A stretch of DNA of 64,000 nucleotides from Anastatus disparis (GCA_017163975.1 JAFFSR010000251.1:7316001-7380000); one strand, 5' to 3'; positions 13,019 to 27,211 are shown, numbered from the stretch's first letter. Notes: a model not told the origin generated them from the letters alone. Program-made: numbers and translations.

Positions 13019-15216
13019 AGTAGCAGTAGGTAAACTTAGTATACGCGAGTGAATAGATGGTAAAAGGAGCGAGAGAGAAGATATGCTTTGCATAGTAGCA
13101 TAACGTTACTTGCTAGTACAATTCTATTAAGGCTTGTCTACAATAGCTATGTACGCATACCATCTTAATTGTAATCTATTAGCTTTGATGTTAGGATTGA
13201 TTAGATGTTAAACTAATTCTAAGATTGTACTAAGTTCGATTCTAAAGTCGATGTGTTAATTTAATTAAGATACATGTGAGGTTAAATTTACAAACTGCAC
13301 TTAAAAAAATAATTTAATTATTCATCGAAAAAAAAAATTATTTTTGACCTACTTATTTGTTTTTATAAAATTTTATAAATATTTCGAAAACCACAATGAG
13401 ATGACTTTTCACATATTTATTATGAGAACCCTATTAGAATAAGCTCTAAAAATACTAATTAATTGAAGTTCTTTATTAGCGTATAAAGGAAATGAGCAAT
13501 TCTCTCAACGTCCCTAATAAAGTTATCAATTGTGATTCAATTAAAATTCATTCGATAACATCTTTATTTAATATCCTGTCAACTTAACAAAAAGCTCAGA
13601 CATGGTAATACAAATGACGTTAAAAGATACGTACACACAGAGAAAAAAAAAGAAACATTTACAAGTTTACGGTCCGTATGTCAATTACATCAAAAGCTTT
13701 AATATAAACTGCACACACGAGCTATACACAAAATTAAACTAAGTGAACCATGAGCTTTTCTATCTCTATCCATCTTTTATATACAAAGTAACGAAAGCAA
13801 ACACCATGTCACTTGGGACGATTGTACAGTATAGGTATAACCTTTATGTATATACATAAATAGTAAAGAGAGAATAGAACGAGAGAGAGAGAAAGCTCGG
13901 CTGCGCGCTTGCGCTACAGGCATATAACTAAGGGGATCTAGTTATCAACGACACCGATGCTTTAATAATGGCGTTATTCGCCGCTCTAAATTTGTCATTC
14001 GTTAATTTATACGTCGTCTCGCTTTCCTCTTTCTATCTTTCTCCCTCCACCCTTACTCTCTTGCTTTATAGTACGTGGACAGATATAGTTGGAACCCATA
14101 CTTTGGAAAATGTATAATCACACATATATATATATGATATGGTTATGACCCTACGGTACTCTTGATAATATATACAAACTAGAGAGAAAAAGGATAGGGA
14201 AGTAAAAATATGATGCTTTTACATTCACTGCTTTTAATTAATCAATTAGTAATATTCGTATACGAAAAACGTTGATAAGCTCGAGGGACTGTAGAGTTTC
14301 AAGTTATCGTGTATTTATGTAAGAAATTTTTTAACTGAAATTTTTTAGTGTCTATCATAATACTATAATAAGCTTGATTGTTTTTTTTGGATTATAATGA
14401 GATATGCCTGATACTTGAGTTATGCTCCTCTCAAGCTTTAATCTTTAAATATGATACGTACATTGAAGATAAAGAAAGATTAAACATACTTTATTATTTT
14501 TTTTCTTAAATGTGGTATATTACTACTTGACTAAAATTTAAATTCTAACCTTTTGATACTAATTAGTGCATTATTTTTTTTAATATAATGAAGACGGTAA
14601 AGAACAAATTGTAAACATATTTTAAAGAAATGAGGAAATTATTTTGCACTTGATGAGAGAATATCTTCGTTAAAAGAAAAAAGAAACTATGTTATCATTA
14701 AAAGAAATAAGAATTCGCAATAAAAAATAACATTGATTTAATTAAATAAAAATACTTTTTTCCACAATCATTATAATTATAAATTAATTAAGGTACATAA
14801 TTACAAAAGTTTATAACGCACTTAAAGAATTGAATAAATAATTTAAAAATATATCCCCGGCATATAAACGGCTAAAAAGTAAAAGAAACATTATCCTATA
14901 ACTCCCGAAGCATTAAAGAGACAATTACTTGGGGACCCTCATAATTTAAAAGTTCCAAGAAAAAATTAATAGAAACATAATCCTTTTTAATGCCAAATAT
15001 ATATACGCAAACTTTTGAGTTTATCTCCCTCTCTCTCTTTTTCGTCTCTCGTATCTACAGCAACTCATTAATTAAAGTACATTAAGCTCTTTTGTCTGTA
15101 CACTGCAGCATCCTTTCTATACAATTTGTCAGTTCACGCGTAGACAATCAAATTTGCCGCTTTCGTTACTTTGCTTTTCCGGATTGCTTACCACACAATA
15201 TATATATAAACGCACA

Positions 15217-15236
15217 AACACACACACACACACACA
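15217..15236 (+). repeat. (AC)n microsatellite
   Basis: About nine to ten AC units, preceded by a short TA run. Confidence 0.92.
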
Positions 15237-18200
15237 GAAAAATATATATATGCATGATTTTAACATCCGGTTGACCAGGAAGTTTCGCGTGTGACTCTCT
15301 TGTGTAAAATAAAAAAAAAATACAGTAAAGTAAAGTAGAGGTGACCAAGTAGACGGAAAAACGTTAATTTTACGGGATTTCCGATAACGGCGTTAGATCG
15401 CACTTGTTCACTTACTAGCAAGTGAGCAAGAGGGAGAAAGGCAAAAAAGAGAGAAAGAAAGAGAGAGAGAAAACAACCCGTTAAAATTTACGACTCTTGT
15501 TGCTTGCACGCACCTATACATATATACAATAGCCTAAAGTGAAAGTCCAGAGTAATAAACAACAGAGGAGGGATATAAGCAGCTAATGTGAAATAATATA
15601 AGTGGCCAACTTTTACTTGCTCTTATACTCTCTTTCTACTTATTTTTTTTTTTGCGGCTGCGTAGTTATTTTTCTTTTTATACATTAAATAAGAGAAAGA
15701 GAGAGACTTATAAACGATCTTAATAGTATAAGAGAGAATGACCTTTCTTTTATGTGTCACGCCATACGGGTAGGGTAAGGGTTAAGAAGTTTCAGAGGAT
15801 AAATGTATTACTGTATCATGAGATATACTTCTTATTTTTTTCAACATTATATGAGAAAATCATGTTGTTTTGGCAGCTAGTTTCTTTTCGAGTAAAACTT
15901 GCAAGAAATTAATTGATTCTTTTATAAATAGGTAATTGAATCATTAAGATGAATGAAAATTAAATTTTTATAATTTTATTATTTTAAAATACAACAAATA
16001 TTTAAAAGTAAGTGTTAATTTACAAATTTACAACTTGCGCGAAAAAAATCTAAAACGTAGAATAAAAAGATTTTATTTAAAGAAAATAAAATTTCAATTT
16101 CAACAAAAATCGTAATAATAACCCTAAATAATACTTATTGTCACGATAAGAATAAAAATTTCGTACGAAACATTTTCCACTCTTGATATTAGCCGTTCAA
16201 CCTCGTTTACTTTTTATATAGATCTATATACATATATGAACACAAAAGAGAGAAAGAAAGAGAGAGTGAAACAAGTAACCTAAAGCAAAAACTTATTAAC
16301 TATTTGTATGAAATGGCACGTACATTCGTTTGTGTTAAGGTGCGCGTACCCATCTAAAAATGAGTTTTTTTCTTTTTTTTTTTTTCGTTATTGTCGAGAG
16401 AGGTGGGTATATACTTTTAGTATTGGAAAAAGAAAACGAGATACGCGGGTGATTATCTGTTATATATACGAGCGTAAAAGATCGTAAAAGGAAAACGAAA
16501 GAAGAAGGAGAAGAAAAAGGATAGAAAAATAAGAGCAAAAATGCTAAGGTATTTTTTTCGATAAAAAAAAATAAAAACAAAAGGTATATACTAGGGCAAT
16601 AAAGATTGAAGGAACGCATATATGACGAGGGGGATAGAAAGAAATAACGTTTTTTAGTGTCTCAATTTGCTTTGATATATCGCTGATTACGATGTGTTAA
16701 TACTTGGATATTTAGATGATACTTATAATAAAAAATAAAGTACGTCTGATTTCATGAAATTACCAGTTTTGTCAAGATTTTGCGATACTCCGTATTGTTC
16801 TTTTTTTTCTGGAAAAAGCAATAAGAAGTTACGACTAAAGATCATAAATTTTTTTTCATGTACGATGATTAATTTTAGTATTTATTTTTCTTTTTGCTGA
16901 TAATACAAAATAAATTTTGTTATTTAAGGATTATAACTTTGACGTTTAAATTTCTATGATGAATATAATGGGATTTTATTTCACAAAGAAGATATTAAGT
17001 CGCTTCAAATGAATTGAAAGCTGTTTGTAAGTTATGAATGAACATTTTTTTAATAATAGTAAAAGCTCTTTGAGAACTTTTTAAAGCTTTTTTTATAATA
17101 AAGAAAATTCTAAGAAAACTAAGCGCACGCAAAAGAAATATTATTTTTTTTAAATATTAATAACAGTCAACTGTTTTACAAAAAAAAGCCCGAAACTAAA
17201 AAAGAAAAAATGAGAAATTAATCATTGAACTTTAAAATTACGTGTATTAAATTTGTTCAACGTCTATAAACGCGAACAAGAAATAGCTTCTTCTCATTCG
17301 CAGATTCAACAGCAATCATATGCTATTTGCACTTTAAAATTGAAAAATCGCGTGACAAAAATCTTAGTATCTCACTCTTGATATCTAAGAAAAAAATATA
17401 TACATATACCGAGGTACACATTTTCTAATATTTATTTACCAAAAAGTCGAGCATTATGTAAAATTCAAGATTTTAAAGTATAGTTTCGAGAGAGCTAAAA
17501 GTAAAAAAAAGAAGAAAATAAAAGAATGTTATATATAAAAATTTGAAGTATGTATACTCTAAATTCTCGTCTACTTTTCACTCAAGTTAGATTCTGTTGG
17601 CATATAAAAGCTTTTGATGTATATATACCCCATTCGCAAAAGAATGAGATAGAGAAAGAGTACATATATATAAAAGAGGATATCAAGCCATGCGTAAGAC
17701 TGTTGACACGCTTGATCGGATAAAGGATTCCTCAATGCTAGGAAAGAAGAGTAAGAGAGACAAGACGAGAGTGGAATAGTTAAATCTTAAAATGTAAGAG
17801 AAATAGAAAGTGGATGTCTGTGTGTGTGAGTATATTTTGTACATATATATGTGTGTAACGTGTGAATGTTTAAAGGTATGCATCATGTAGAAGCGTTCCA
17901 TAACATGAAAAATTCACGGGCACGTCGTATCCGTTGCCACACGATGCCTTACGACAAAACGTCTACTTGTGCCGGGTGTATACGTATGCATGTATATATA
18001 TGTACGATACGTCGAAGGCGCTGTATAAACGTGACGAGAAGCTTGAGACTTGAGACGAGTATGACGATGAAGTTTGCACGTCTTAGAGCGAAATTCCAAT
18101 GCGCGTTAAGAAATTAAAGCACGAGCTGATTTTTAAATGGAATGTATATATATGATGCATCCTCCTGGCTTTACTATTCTTCCTTTTTTTATATACTTTT

Positions 18201-18942
18201 GTTTATATATGCAAGACACGATTTGCGAACATGATTCCATCGTAGAATTTAAGGCTTAAGCGAAGATCGTAACAATGAGTTGGCAGGATATATGGATTCT
18301 TATGCGTGGACAAATTTGTTGTTAATGGGATTTCAAGGAGCTGGGGTCAAGAATTCCAATTTTAATGAGAAAATAAAAGAGATTTTCTTATTTTGTAAGA
18401 AAATACATATAAGACAAGAATTTTGATTCTATGAAAAATTAATATTTATATAGCGAATTGTAGTAAATTAATGAATTATTAAAATAAAATTAATGAATCA
18501 AGTAGTTTGAGAAGAAAGAAGAAATATTATCGTTTAATAATTATTTATAGTCTGATGGACTATAAAGCATTGAAATTCTCTCCGGAGAAGTTGTAGGTAA
18601 ATTAATTAGGTACGAAACATAAAGCTCATTTCTGGATGACGCCGACAGGCATTTTACACATGAACAAGTTATAATAATACTCATACTCTTGTATATTTTG
18701 TTCGTATTACGATGTATAAGTTAACTTTGCGCTTACTTCGACTTAACGTTTCTAAGTTCATATGCAATTTCAGTAACGAGAGATATTTACTTTTGTAAAA
18801 TAACAACTTTTTTTTTCTTTGTTTTACATTGTTAAGTTTTGCATCTTGAGAAGAGGGAAAATTTTAAAGTTGATGCAAGAAAATTTGAACTTTTTATCTT
18901 GGACCTTTTATTAAGTCTGTTAAAATTTTTAAGTTTAAACTA

Positions 18943-19457
18943 ACAAGAAAAGTGAATTGCGCATGAGTCTCAAATTTTCTTCTAACTTTGGGATATTTTT
19001 TCTTACATAAAATTGTAAAATAAGCCACGTTTATACTTTTTTCTAAATTTCATACTTTTTAAAAAAATTGGCATCTGTTTTGCAGTTATATAATTTTTAA
19101 ACGAGTTAAAAAAAAAGTTCTGAAAACTTAAGTTGTTTAGAAATTATAAGAGAATAAAAATAATGCAAATATTTTGCTGTAAAAGGTTATGCTGTATTAA
19201 AATTTTTAATTTTTCATAACCTTTAACAACTTGAGCTTTTTGAGCAAAATTTGTTTTCAATTGAAAGATATTCATCTCAAATCTAATACATTTAATCTAA
19301 AAAATCAGTTAAAAATCTTTACAACTGTGCTCATAAATATCAATGAATTAAGCGTTTGACTGAAAAGACGCGAGTTATTCCATAATTTTAAGTAAGAAAA
19401 AGAATATTCTGTAATCAAAAGAAAATTTGAGACCCGAACGCAACGTACTCTCCTTGT
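18943..19457. mobile_element. Foldback/MITE-like element with ~88-bp inverted arms
   Basis: The left arm (18943-19030) and the reverse complement of the right arm (19370-19457) align with one 2-nt gap. They begin with ACAAG, share TGCG then TCTCAAATTTTCTT, and both continue through TTTTCTTAC and TAAAATT to a C-G-rich end. Identity looks about 70%. The ~340-bp centre is AT-rich with no coding potential. The target-site duplication is unclear (TAAC flanks both ends closely). A related but diverged sequence lies near 11.3-11.7 kb. Confidence 0.6.
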
Positions 19458-21349
19458 AACTTATAAATTATAATTTATACTTTTTTTATTTAATATAAAT
19501 TTAAATCTAAAATTAAAGAAATATTTTCCAAATCTTTGGTGAAATCGATAATTGAGAGTCATTTAATACCGTAAGTATTTTATAAGTTTTATTTGCTGTT
19601 CTTAAAAAATAGAAAAACTTTCTCCTATTTAAGAAAATGCGATTGCGGAGAAAGCACCCTCATGAATGACGTATTATTCAGATTTATCAATATAGACTTG
19701 TAACTTCTCAGCAAAGCCCTTATAGGCTTCCTTTGACGGCTACTGCTAAGATGTTCTAATGAGATGTTTTAATTGACGAACTTAGTTTAATGATGAAAAG
19801 GAGTATTAACTAATAATATGGTAGAAATTTTGCAATAATTTATACTACATATCGAATAATTATTGATAGGGATTCTTCTAAAATGTAATTTAAATAAGAT
19901 AATACCACCAATCCATGAAGGCTAATACCAATTAAACAAAAATATATTTATATTTACATTTAACTTTGCCTTGCTTATTTCAGAGATATATTTCCAGTTG
20001 ATGAGCAGAGTGTGATTCCCTTTTTGGAATTCTATGCTTATACTATACATGAGCACAGCTTAATTTGCGACAAATCTGCTCTTGCTCATCCTCTCGATAT
20101 CGAAATTCAAAGCTCATCGATCATATAATTACGGGAAAAAAAACTGATTACGAAATACCTATACACACATAAACATATATTTATACATGCACACATTTAT
20201 CATTATTATAATGTATTTCTTTTATAATCAATTACGATTAAGTTTAAAATTGCTTTGTGTTATCATTACTAGTTTTAGAAAGTAAAAATGATCTTTTAAA
20301 TATTTTTACACAACCAAAATAACTTTAATTTCAAATTTTCTTATAAGAAATTTTTAATATTTAAATCATTTTCTGTAAAAAGTTCGATCGGTAACTTGTC
20401 GATTTTCATACAAATAACAATTTTGATCGACTAACCTTAAAAAAATATCACTAAAAACCAAGGCCTTCATCGCTTACATATCTATAAAAATTGTATCACA
20501 GGTGGTACATTTTATCGTTTTGGCGTTGGAAAAAAAAGAGTGCATACAGTATGAATTTCATAGAAAAAAAAATCCGCGATCATCCATGCTACATCCTATC
20601 CAATATTTGAACTTTTGTTATTGATTTTTAAGGTGTATAAACTGGAATATACCCAGCTAAAGTAGATAAAACGAAAGTGCTTGTGTTTAAAATTACAGAT
20701 TAATGAGATCGATACTTTTGCAAAATAAATAAATAAATGAAAATCGTTATCGTGTATCTGTGTACACATACGTACAAAAGTTAACATTTAGCTATGTAAT
20801 ATGTAAGCCTCTCCTTTTTCTCTCTAGGGTTTAATCAAATTGTTGTATACGAAAAAGGGAAAAAGGGAAAATCGAAGTAGATAAAAAAAAATAGCTATCA
20901 ACGATTACCGTCGTGAAATAGCCACGATAAATACCCGCAGAGTTGGAGGCTCTTAATTGCCAATGTAAATAAGTAGGATGATATACTGCAATTTTAATGC
21001 ATCGAGTTGGGAATAAAAAAAACAAATTATAATGGGCTAATGGATCGCTAAAGCACAAATTATATGAAGAAAATAGATGCTTGGCGATGCGATCCTGTTT
21101 TTTAATGATATATCTTATAAAGTTTATTTATAACGTGCATTTTAAATGAAACGTAAAACAAAAATATCACGTCGGGTTTTATACCAATCGTTAATAAAAA
21201 TTATAGTTTCAAGTGTTTCTATATACTATTTTTTAATCGATAATTAAAATGAAAGATTTTTTATTATATTCAGTTGATGATATTGAGTAAGAAGTTATAC
21301 AAGAGTGATAGAATTTCTTTTTCGTAAATAACAAATTTTTTATTGTGCT

Positions 21350-21418
21350 TTGTACATTACATAATGATACTAACTGCGATGTTACTTCATCGCAGTTAGT
21401 ATCATCATCATAGTACAA
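21350..21418. other. Isolated long hairpin, 16-bp perfect stem
   Basis: GATACTAACTGCGATG (21366-21381) and its exact reverse complement (21388-21403) are separated by TTACTT. Outside the stem TTGTAC (21350-21355) pairs with GTACAA (21413-21418) across an imperfect interior. It is not simple-sequence DNA. The fold could be a small-RNA precursor, a remnant of an inverted-repeat element, or chance inverted duplication; no known microRNA sequence was recognised. Confidence 0.6.
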
Positions 21419-21804
21419 TGTATAATCGTTTTTTATAATAAAATTTATGTTATTTTAAGTACATTATTATGTAAATTGTTGTCAAAATACTTAATGTAAT
21501 ACCTATAAGTAATACTATTATAATTTAAATACAGTAGATACATCGATAGTTAAAAAGTAAAGAATTCATCGATTCAAAGCTTCATTTTTCCAAGCTCAAA
21601 CAATACGAACACCAAAATACAAGCAATTCAATTCACACGAATGATAAAGAATAATATTCTTTTGACGAAAAATTAATTATCCATGTTATTTATAGAAAAG
21701 CATGCGCATGAACAAACCATACCACTCGACCTATCGTAGAGAGAACAATAACAATTGATTAAAAAAAAAAAAGAGAAATAAAACATTGTGATTTTTTTTC
21801 GATC

Positions 21805-21877
21805 CATTGGTGTTACATTCTCCCTTCGGGAGAATAGCTGATATTACCTTTTGACAATTCGTGTATATACACCAATG
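21805..21877. other. Nested hairpin: 9-bp outer arms around a 7-8-bp inner stem
   Basis: Outer arms are CATTGGTGT (21805-21813) and ACACCAATG (21869-21877). Inside the left half, ATTCTCCC-TTC-GGGAGAAT (21817-21835) forms a second perfect stem. The remaining ~33 nt are unpaired. Chance of such nesting is low but not negligible in 64 kb. Confidence 0.45.
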
Positions 21878-22571
21878 AAAAACTCGTTTGTAGAAAAAAA
21901 AAAGAGCCACAGTATACAACTAACAGAAGCCAAGCTGCATTAATTGGGATTCCTAAGGGGACTACGTTTGTTAGACGCACTTTGTTTTCCTATATACCTT
22001 TGCGATGCTAGACTAACAACGAGACTAGAGTACCACACTCTCTTTTTACGTTTAAATTTTTTTATTCGGATATTTTAATATTTAAAAGTGTCTAAGAAAT
22101 TTTTTAATTACAAAAGTTTTTCTTGATACCACTTTAGATCATTATTGCTCTATTAAATTTTTATTATATATTGTAATATTAAAATAAAAATATGTTAAGT
22201 GTAAAATTTAATTTTGCTTTAGTAATTAATTAATACTATTACGCACAATTTGTATTGATAATAAAAGGAAAATGAATTTTTAAAATATAATATTAAGAAA
22301 ATTCAGAAAATATTTTTAAATAGTTTTTTATTGCGTTTATTTTATAACATTTCTATTTTATTAAAATATTTTTATACGCCAGAGATTTTTCTTCTTTTCA
22401 ATATTTCTGTCTCGCGATACATCTTTTATGTATATACTCTCATATCATTTTCTATCTGGCATAGTTTTCCATTTTGCTAGAATTTTATCGTTTTTTAAAA
22501 ATAAAAAAAGAATATTATATTTTATAAAATCCCTATAGAGAATCAGGATCAATTAGTGAATAATGTTTTTT

Positions 22572-22758
22572 TTAACGTCGCTGTATTTCAGCTATCATTG
22601 CGATGCTAATAAACGATCTAGGACTTCAGTGTGTTTATACACAAAGCACATGTAACGTACAGTGGTGCTTGTATCTATTGGCTGCCGAGAGCGGGAGTCG
22701 AACTCGGGACCTCGAGATTACGAAACCATCGCTCTACCGACTGAGCCGCTGAGACCTC
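22572..22758 (-). mobile_element. tRNA-derived SINE, copy 1
   Basis: Read on the - strand, the head has an A box (GCTCAGTCGGTAGAGCG) and a B box (GAGTTCGACTCCC). A body of about 100 bp ends in AAATACAGCGACGTTA and an A-rich tail (T-run on +). The head reads like a tRNA with a TTCGTAA anticodon loop (CGT, Thr-like), although its stems no longer pair well. The body matches the five other copies in this window. The G-to-C change in the B box (GACTCCC) and a diverged body suggest age. No clean target-site duplication was seen. Confidence 0.85.
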
Positions 22759-25700
22759 TTGATGAGAATAGTATTTGAAATTTATACAATAAAAATATAT
22801 TTTAATTGGAAAGAACGATTATTTGACTCTTTAGTCTAAACATGCATGTACATAAATTTTTATTAACGTTTAATGTTGAACCTTTGAAGTAAATTATTTA
22901 AAAATATTTCTCATTGTTTTTAATTTTTCCAACTTTATGATTCAAATATAATTTTATCATAACCAATCGGTGCAATTTTCATTTGAGCAAATATTTTTAT
23001 ACACGATAATATTTCAGTAAAAAGCACATTAAAAAATATCTCTTTTGAGAAGAACAAAATTGAGCATATTGCCATTAATCTATTTACTTACTATATGCAC
23101 ATAATGTATAGTGTAGATGTTTTCGATAAAGGTTATTTTCGCAATGTTAAATAAAGTTCATTTATACAAATTTTGTATAAATAAACCGCACACAAACATC
23201 GTATGTAAAGATTTTATTTATTTCTCTAATGTATAAATCTTTAATGTTTATACATTACTTGAAAATTTGTATCATCAATATCTACTTTACTCAAATAAAA
23301 TCATACCACTTACAGCATTCGAAAACATAAATTTCCTTTTAAATATTTATTAAAGTCGCCAACGCGTAAATCATTTCAGTCGTTTTGAATTAATTTTATT
23401 TATCGATAATCAAAATTTTATCATTACCATCATTAAATTTTTTATTGCCATATTAACGCATCGGTGCAACACTTGTTCAAATAAAAAAATAAAAGAATAT
23501 CATGTTCGATAAAGTTTATTTGAAGAATAAAAATTTGAGCGTTAACGTGGCTCGTGAAAACGTTGCGATTCGTTGATTAGAATCGTGCCTTATTCAAAAT
23601 CCCTTAGCAAGTCTAGTTGGGTTTCCGTGACTAGTGACGCGATTTAAGGATAAGCAAGCCGTTTGATCATCTTATATACCAATGCAAACTTCTTGCGCTT
23701 ATTGCTACTTTAGATACTTCAATAACCTTTTACTGTTTAGCAGCTTTAAGTCATTATTTTACTTTTACTTCTTCTTCTTTTCTCTCTTCTAAAGGAAATA
23801 GAAATTTCACGCTTGCTCAATGTTTGCTTGACTCTTTACTTCCTTATCTTTTTACACTCTGCTTTTTTTTTATTCTTTCTTTGAGATTTCTTGTTTGAGA
23901 GATCAGTGCTGTTAAGATTCGTTTATTATGAAATACGTGCTTTATAAGTCAGATTGTAAATAATTTAATTTTACAATAATTTATCTTAGAAAATCAATAA
24001 TTTTAGAATAATTTTCTATTTACTCAGATCGTGTATTTATTATAACAATTTCAATTTATTAAAATTAAACGATAATTTTCGAGTAATAAAATAAAATGAA
24101 TATTTTACAATTTTAATTCGAATAAAAAATTACAGAGCGTTTATTCGGATGATTCGATTTTATTAAAATAATGATGAAATGTTCATCGATAAAATTATAA
24201 AATTATTTCATAGCGAATAAAAAAGGACGAAATTCAACAATAATTTATATAGTTCAATTAAAATCCAGAAAATAAAGCTTTTTACCAACATGATTTTTGT
24301 CCTTTTTTTTATTATTCACTCAATTATCATTAAATCGATAGCAGTATGATTGTCAATCACTCTTTGCGAAATCAAATTTTCATACGTATATAATAAAAAA
24401 AAAAAAAATAAAGTTATATCCAATTAATTTAAAACTTCATTCGTTTTTTTTTACCTCCAACTCGACATAATTTTTTTTCTCTCATTTTATCATATTTGTC
24501 ATGTTTTTCCAGCGATTAATAACTGACGCTTTAACCATATTTAGCTTTAAAATATATTCTCCGGATCGATAATGTAATATTTTCACATTTTTTCCTTCAA
24601 CGATACGCAACCGAATCTCCATCGCGGTAACGTGCAAGCGAATCATTTCACGACCCATTGTTTTTTTTTAACTAAATCAAGCTAATTCAAAGCTTATAAT
24701 ACACAAATAGATATACAGCAGCATGGAAAAACAATAATCTTCTATAGATTATATAATACACGATTGTGTGGAAAATTGTGAGTGTGCAGCCGTTCAGTGA
24801 GTTAAATAATTTTCAGTGTTAAATAGTTTGCAGCCAAAACCAATAAATGTCAGGTAGTTTAATTTACAATTATTTCATTGCGTTTCTCAATTGATTGATT
24901 AATTTAACTAATTGTATAATTTATTCGGTTCATTATTAAATTTACTTTGGCCCATAGCTTATTACTTAATTAAATATAAATTGCGTATAATAAGAATAAT
25001 TAATTGCAAATTGGTTATAAAAAAAATAATAACGGCTATTATATAATTATCAGTTAAAATCAATACAAAATTTTAACGATTCTACTGCGGACGCAAAGAA
25101 ATCCACTATAATTCATAAAATAAATCTACGTTCAATTAATTAATAATTTTCATCAAATTTCCATTTATATTATTACAATTCATTATTTAGGCGACCGTCA
25201 TTTATTTGATTTCATCGGCAAGGCAAAAAAAGAAAAACAAATCAAAAGCCAAAGATTAATCGACCAATACTAAAAATTAAAGCATTGCTATTCAATAAAA
25301 AAAAAATTTTCTCATCTAAAGCAAAGGCATCAAAGGTAAAAGATTTTCTTTTATGCCCGATAAAAGTAAAAAACGAAAGAAAGAGAAAAAGAATCGAATA
25401 GGAATAAGCTTTTCGCGGAGTATATAGATTCGCGTATAAAAGTAAAAGTTACGATAGTCAGCGGCAGTTTTAAAAAGCTTCTCTCTACTAGCCGTAGAGA
25501 GAAAAAAAAATCTAGAGTATAAAAAAGAAAAAGAAAGACAGAAGAAAAGGGCGCAAAGAAACTTTTTTTTTTTGCTTGCGATTGTTATCTTCTCGCCTGT
25601 AAAAAGAAAGCTCGGTAAGAGAAAGGCAAACGTTGTACACTTTAAATATCTTGTAGGCAAAAAAAAAGAAAAAAAAAATAAGAATACTTTTGAAATAACC

Positions 25701-27180
25701 TCATCTTTTCTTTTAACTTAGCCAAAAAAGAATTTTCGAATTTTTCGTACATTATAGCTCCTATTGTTAAAAGGTTTTGTCAAAAGCCTACTAGTGAAAC
25801 GTACGCGCTTTTGTTTTGTCAAGTGGAGAGGAAACCTATAAAAGCCATTCCAAATGCGAATGTGTAAAAGCTCAAACGTGTCCTTGTAATAACAAAGAGT
25901 TTAAACTTGCATAAATAAAAGGCTTTCGAAGAAACACATCCTAGTAAATTCTATTTTCGGCTTGAAAATACTATGTTTAATTTAGAGTTTTGCTAGAAAA
26001 ATCATATAAACATGCTCTTACGATCGTAAAACTTTCAATTTACTTTTCTCTTTGATGAAGATCTAAAAGAATACGGAGATAAAATTTTTTTTTTTCAATT
26101 TTTTTTTTGACTTGTTGGATTGAAAATTTTTTTTTACGTAACTTACTTTTTTGCGATGATGTAACAATGAAAATTTATGTTTGTTCAATAAGCCGTTATA
26201 GTCACTTTCAATGGCATAGTAAAATACACAATTTGAGAAAATTTGAAATTTCAATTTCGTATTGATTTTCTTTCATTTTATGTAAAGCTTATAGGAAACG
26301 TTTCTATGCGTATCTTAATAGAAAAGTCAAGTTTTTATGAATGAAAATAAGAAATAAATCGTTAAATGAAAATTTCTATTGAAAGAATGGAAAGGTCACA
26401 TAAATTTTATGCAAATAAAAAAATTTTAAAAAATAAAATTAAAAAAGCTTAAAAAAATAGTAATGTTGTTCGACAAAAGAAATTCTGTATAAAAGAAAAA
26501 TTGTAGCATCACAAACATTCGCTAAAGACTACTTATCAAAACGAAATATTTCATGTACAAGAATTCTGCAGCGTGAATATTTCAAGCAATTATAAAATAT
26601 TTTAAGCCATACTTTTGTAGCATTACTAAATTAAAAATAGCTATAGTACAATAAGAATCATTTTAAAATTAATTAGCTAATTAAAGAGCCTTTCACGCAA
26701 CGGAAAGAAAATCAACAAATAAAGGCATTAATTAACATCGATAGCAACCTCATTAAATATAAAAGTATACTTGAAAAAGTTTTTCTCGATTCCTCTCACC
26801 TTGATTAAGCAATACTAAAAATCAGACGATACTTTGAAAAAAAAATTTTTTTTTGCTTTATCTCAATAATTTTGAAATTCATAAATATACACTTTCTTTT
26901 TTTTGCAATATTCATATAAAGAGACTAAAGTGAAAATATTAAGACATTATTCTACGACTTATGTCTTTTAATCTTATCTCGTCTGCTTTACTATCTCCTT
27001 TGTTATTCCTTTTCATTTTCTTTACCCTTTTATTTCTTTTTCTTTTTTTTTTAATCTTTTTTTAATATTTCAGAAATGCAAATTCGCTAGGTGGTAGCAT
27101 CTTTCCTCACTCCCTTGTGTTCCTTAATTTATCCTTGGCTATTCCCTAAGCGAGTTTCGTTTATTATTGCCACCTTTTCC
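22759..27180. other. Gene-free AT-rich stretch
   Basis: No repeat family or exon was recognised. The 114-aa - strand frame at 25316-25660 is Phe/Leu/Ser-rich because it reads the complement of A/G-rich sequence. Confidence 0.55.
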
Positions 27181-27189
27181 TCTCATCCT

Positions 27190-27211
27190 TTCTCTCTCTC
27201 TCTCTCTCTCT
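27190..27211 (+). repeat. (CT)n microsatellite
   Basis: Eleven CT units; more interrupted CT runs follow at 27308-27342 and 27400-27440. Confidence 0.9.

Larger units (their letters stand above)
11707..18942. other. Gene-free stretch with GA/CT tracts and a less AT-rich pocket
   Basis: GA-rich tracts occur at 13.87-13.90, 15.43-15.47 and 16.25-16.27 kb. A mixed-composition block at 17.87-18.12 kb is open in overlapping frames on both strands but matches no family I know. Otherwise there is ordinary AT-rich sequence. Confidence 0.55.
19458..22571. other. Gene-free stretch with two structured hairpins
   Basis: Apart from the hairpins at 21.35 and 21.8 kb, only AT-rich sequence and short frames from it. 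A short frame on - at 20831-21058 has no recognisable domain. Confidence 0.55.

Noticed and set aside
25316..25660. 114-codon - strand frame
   Set aside because: Same composition effect over A/G-rich DNA; no family resemblance.
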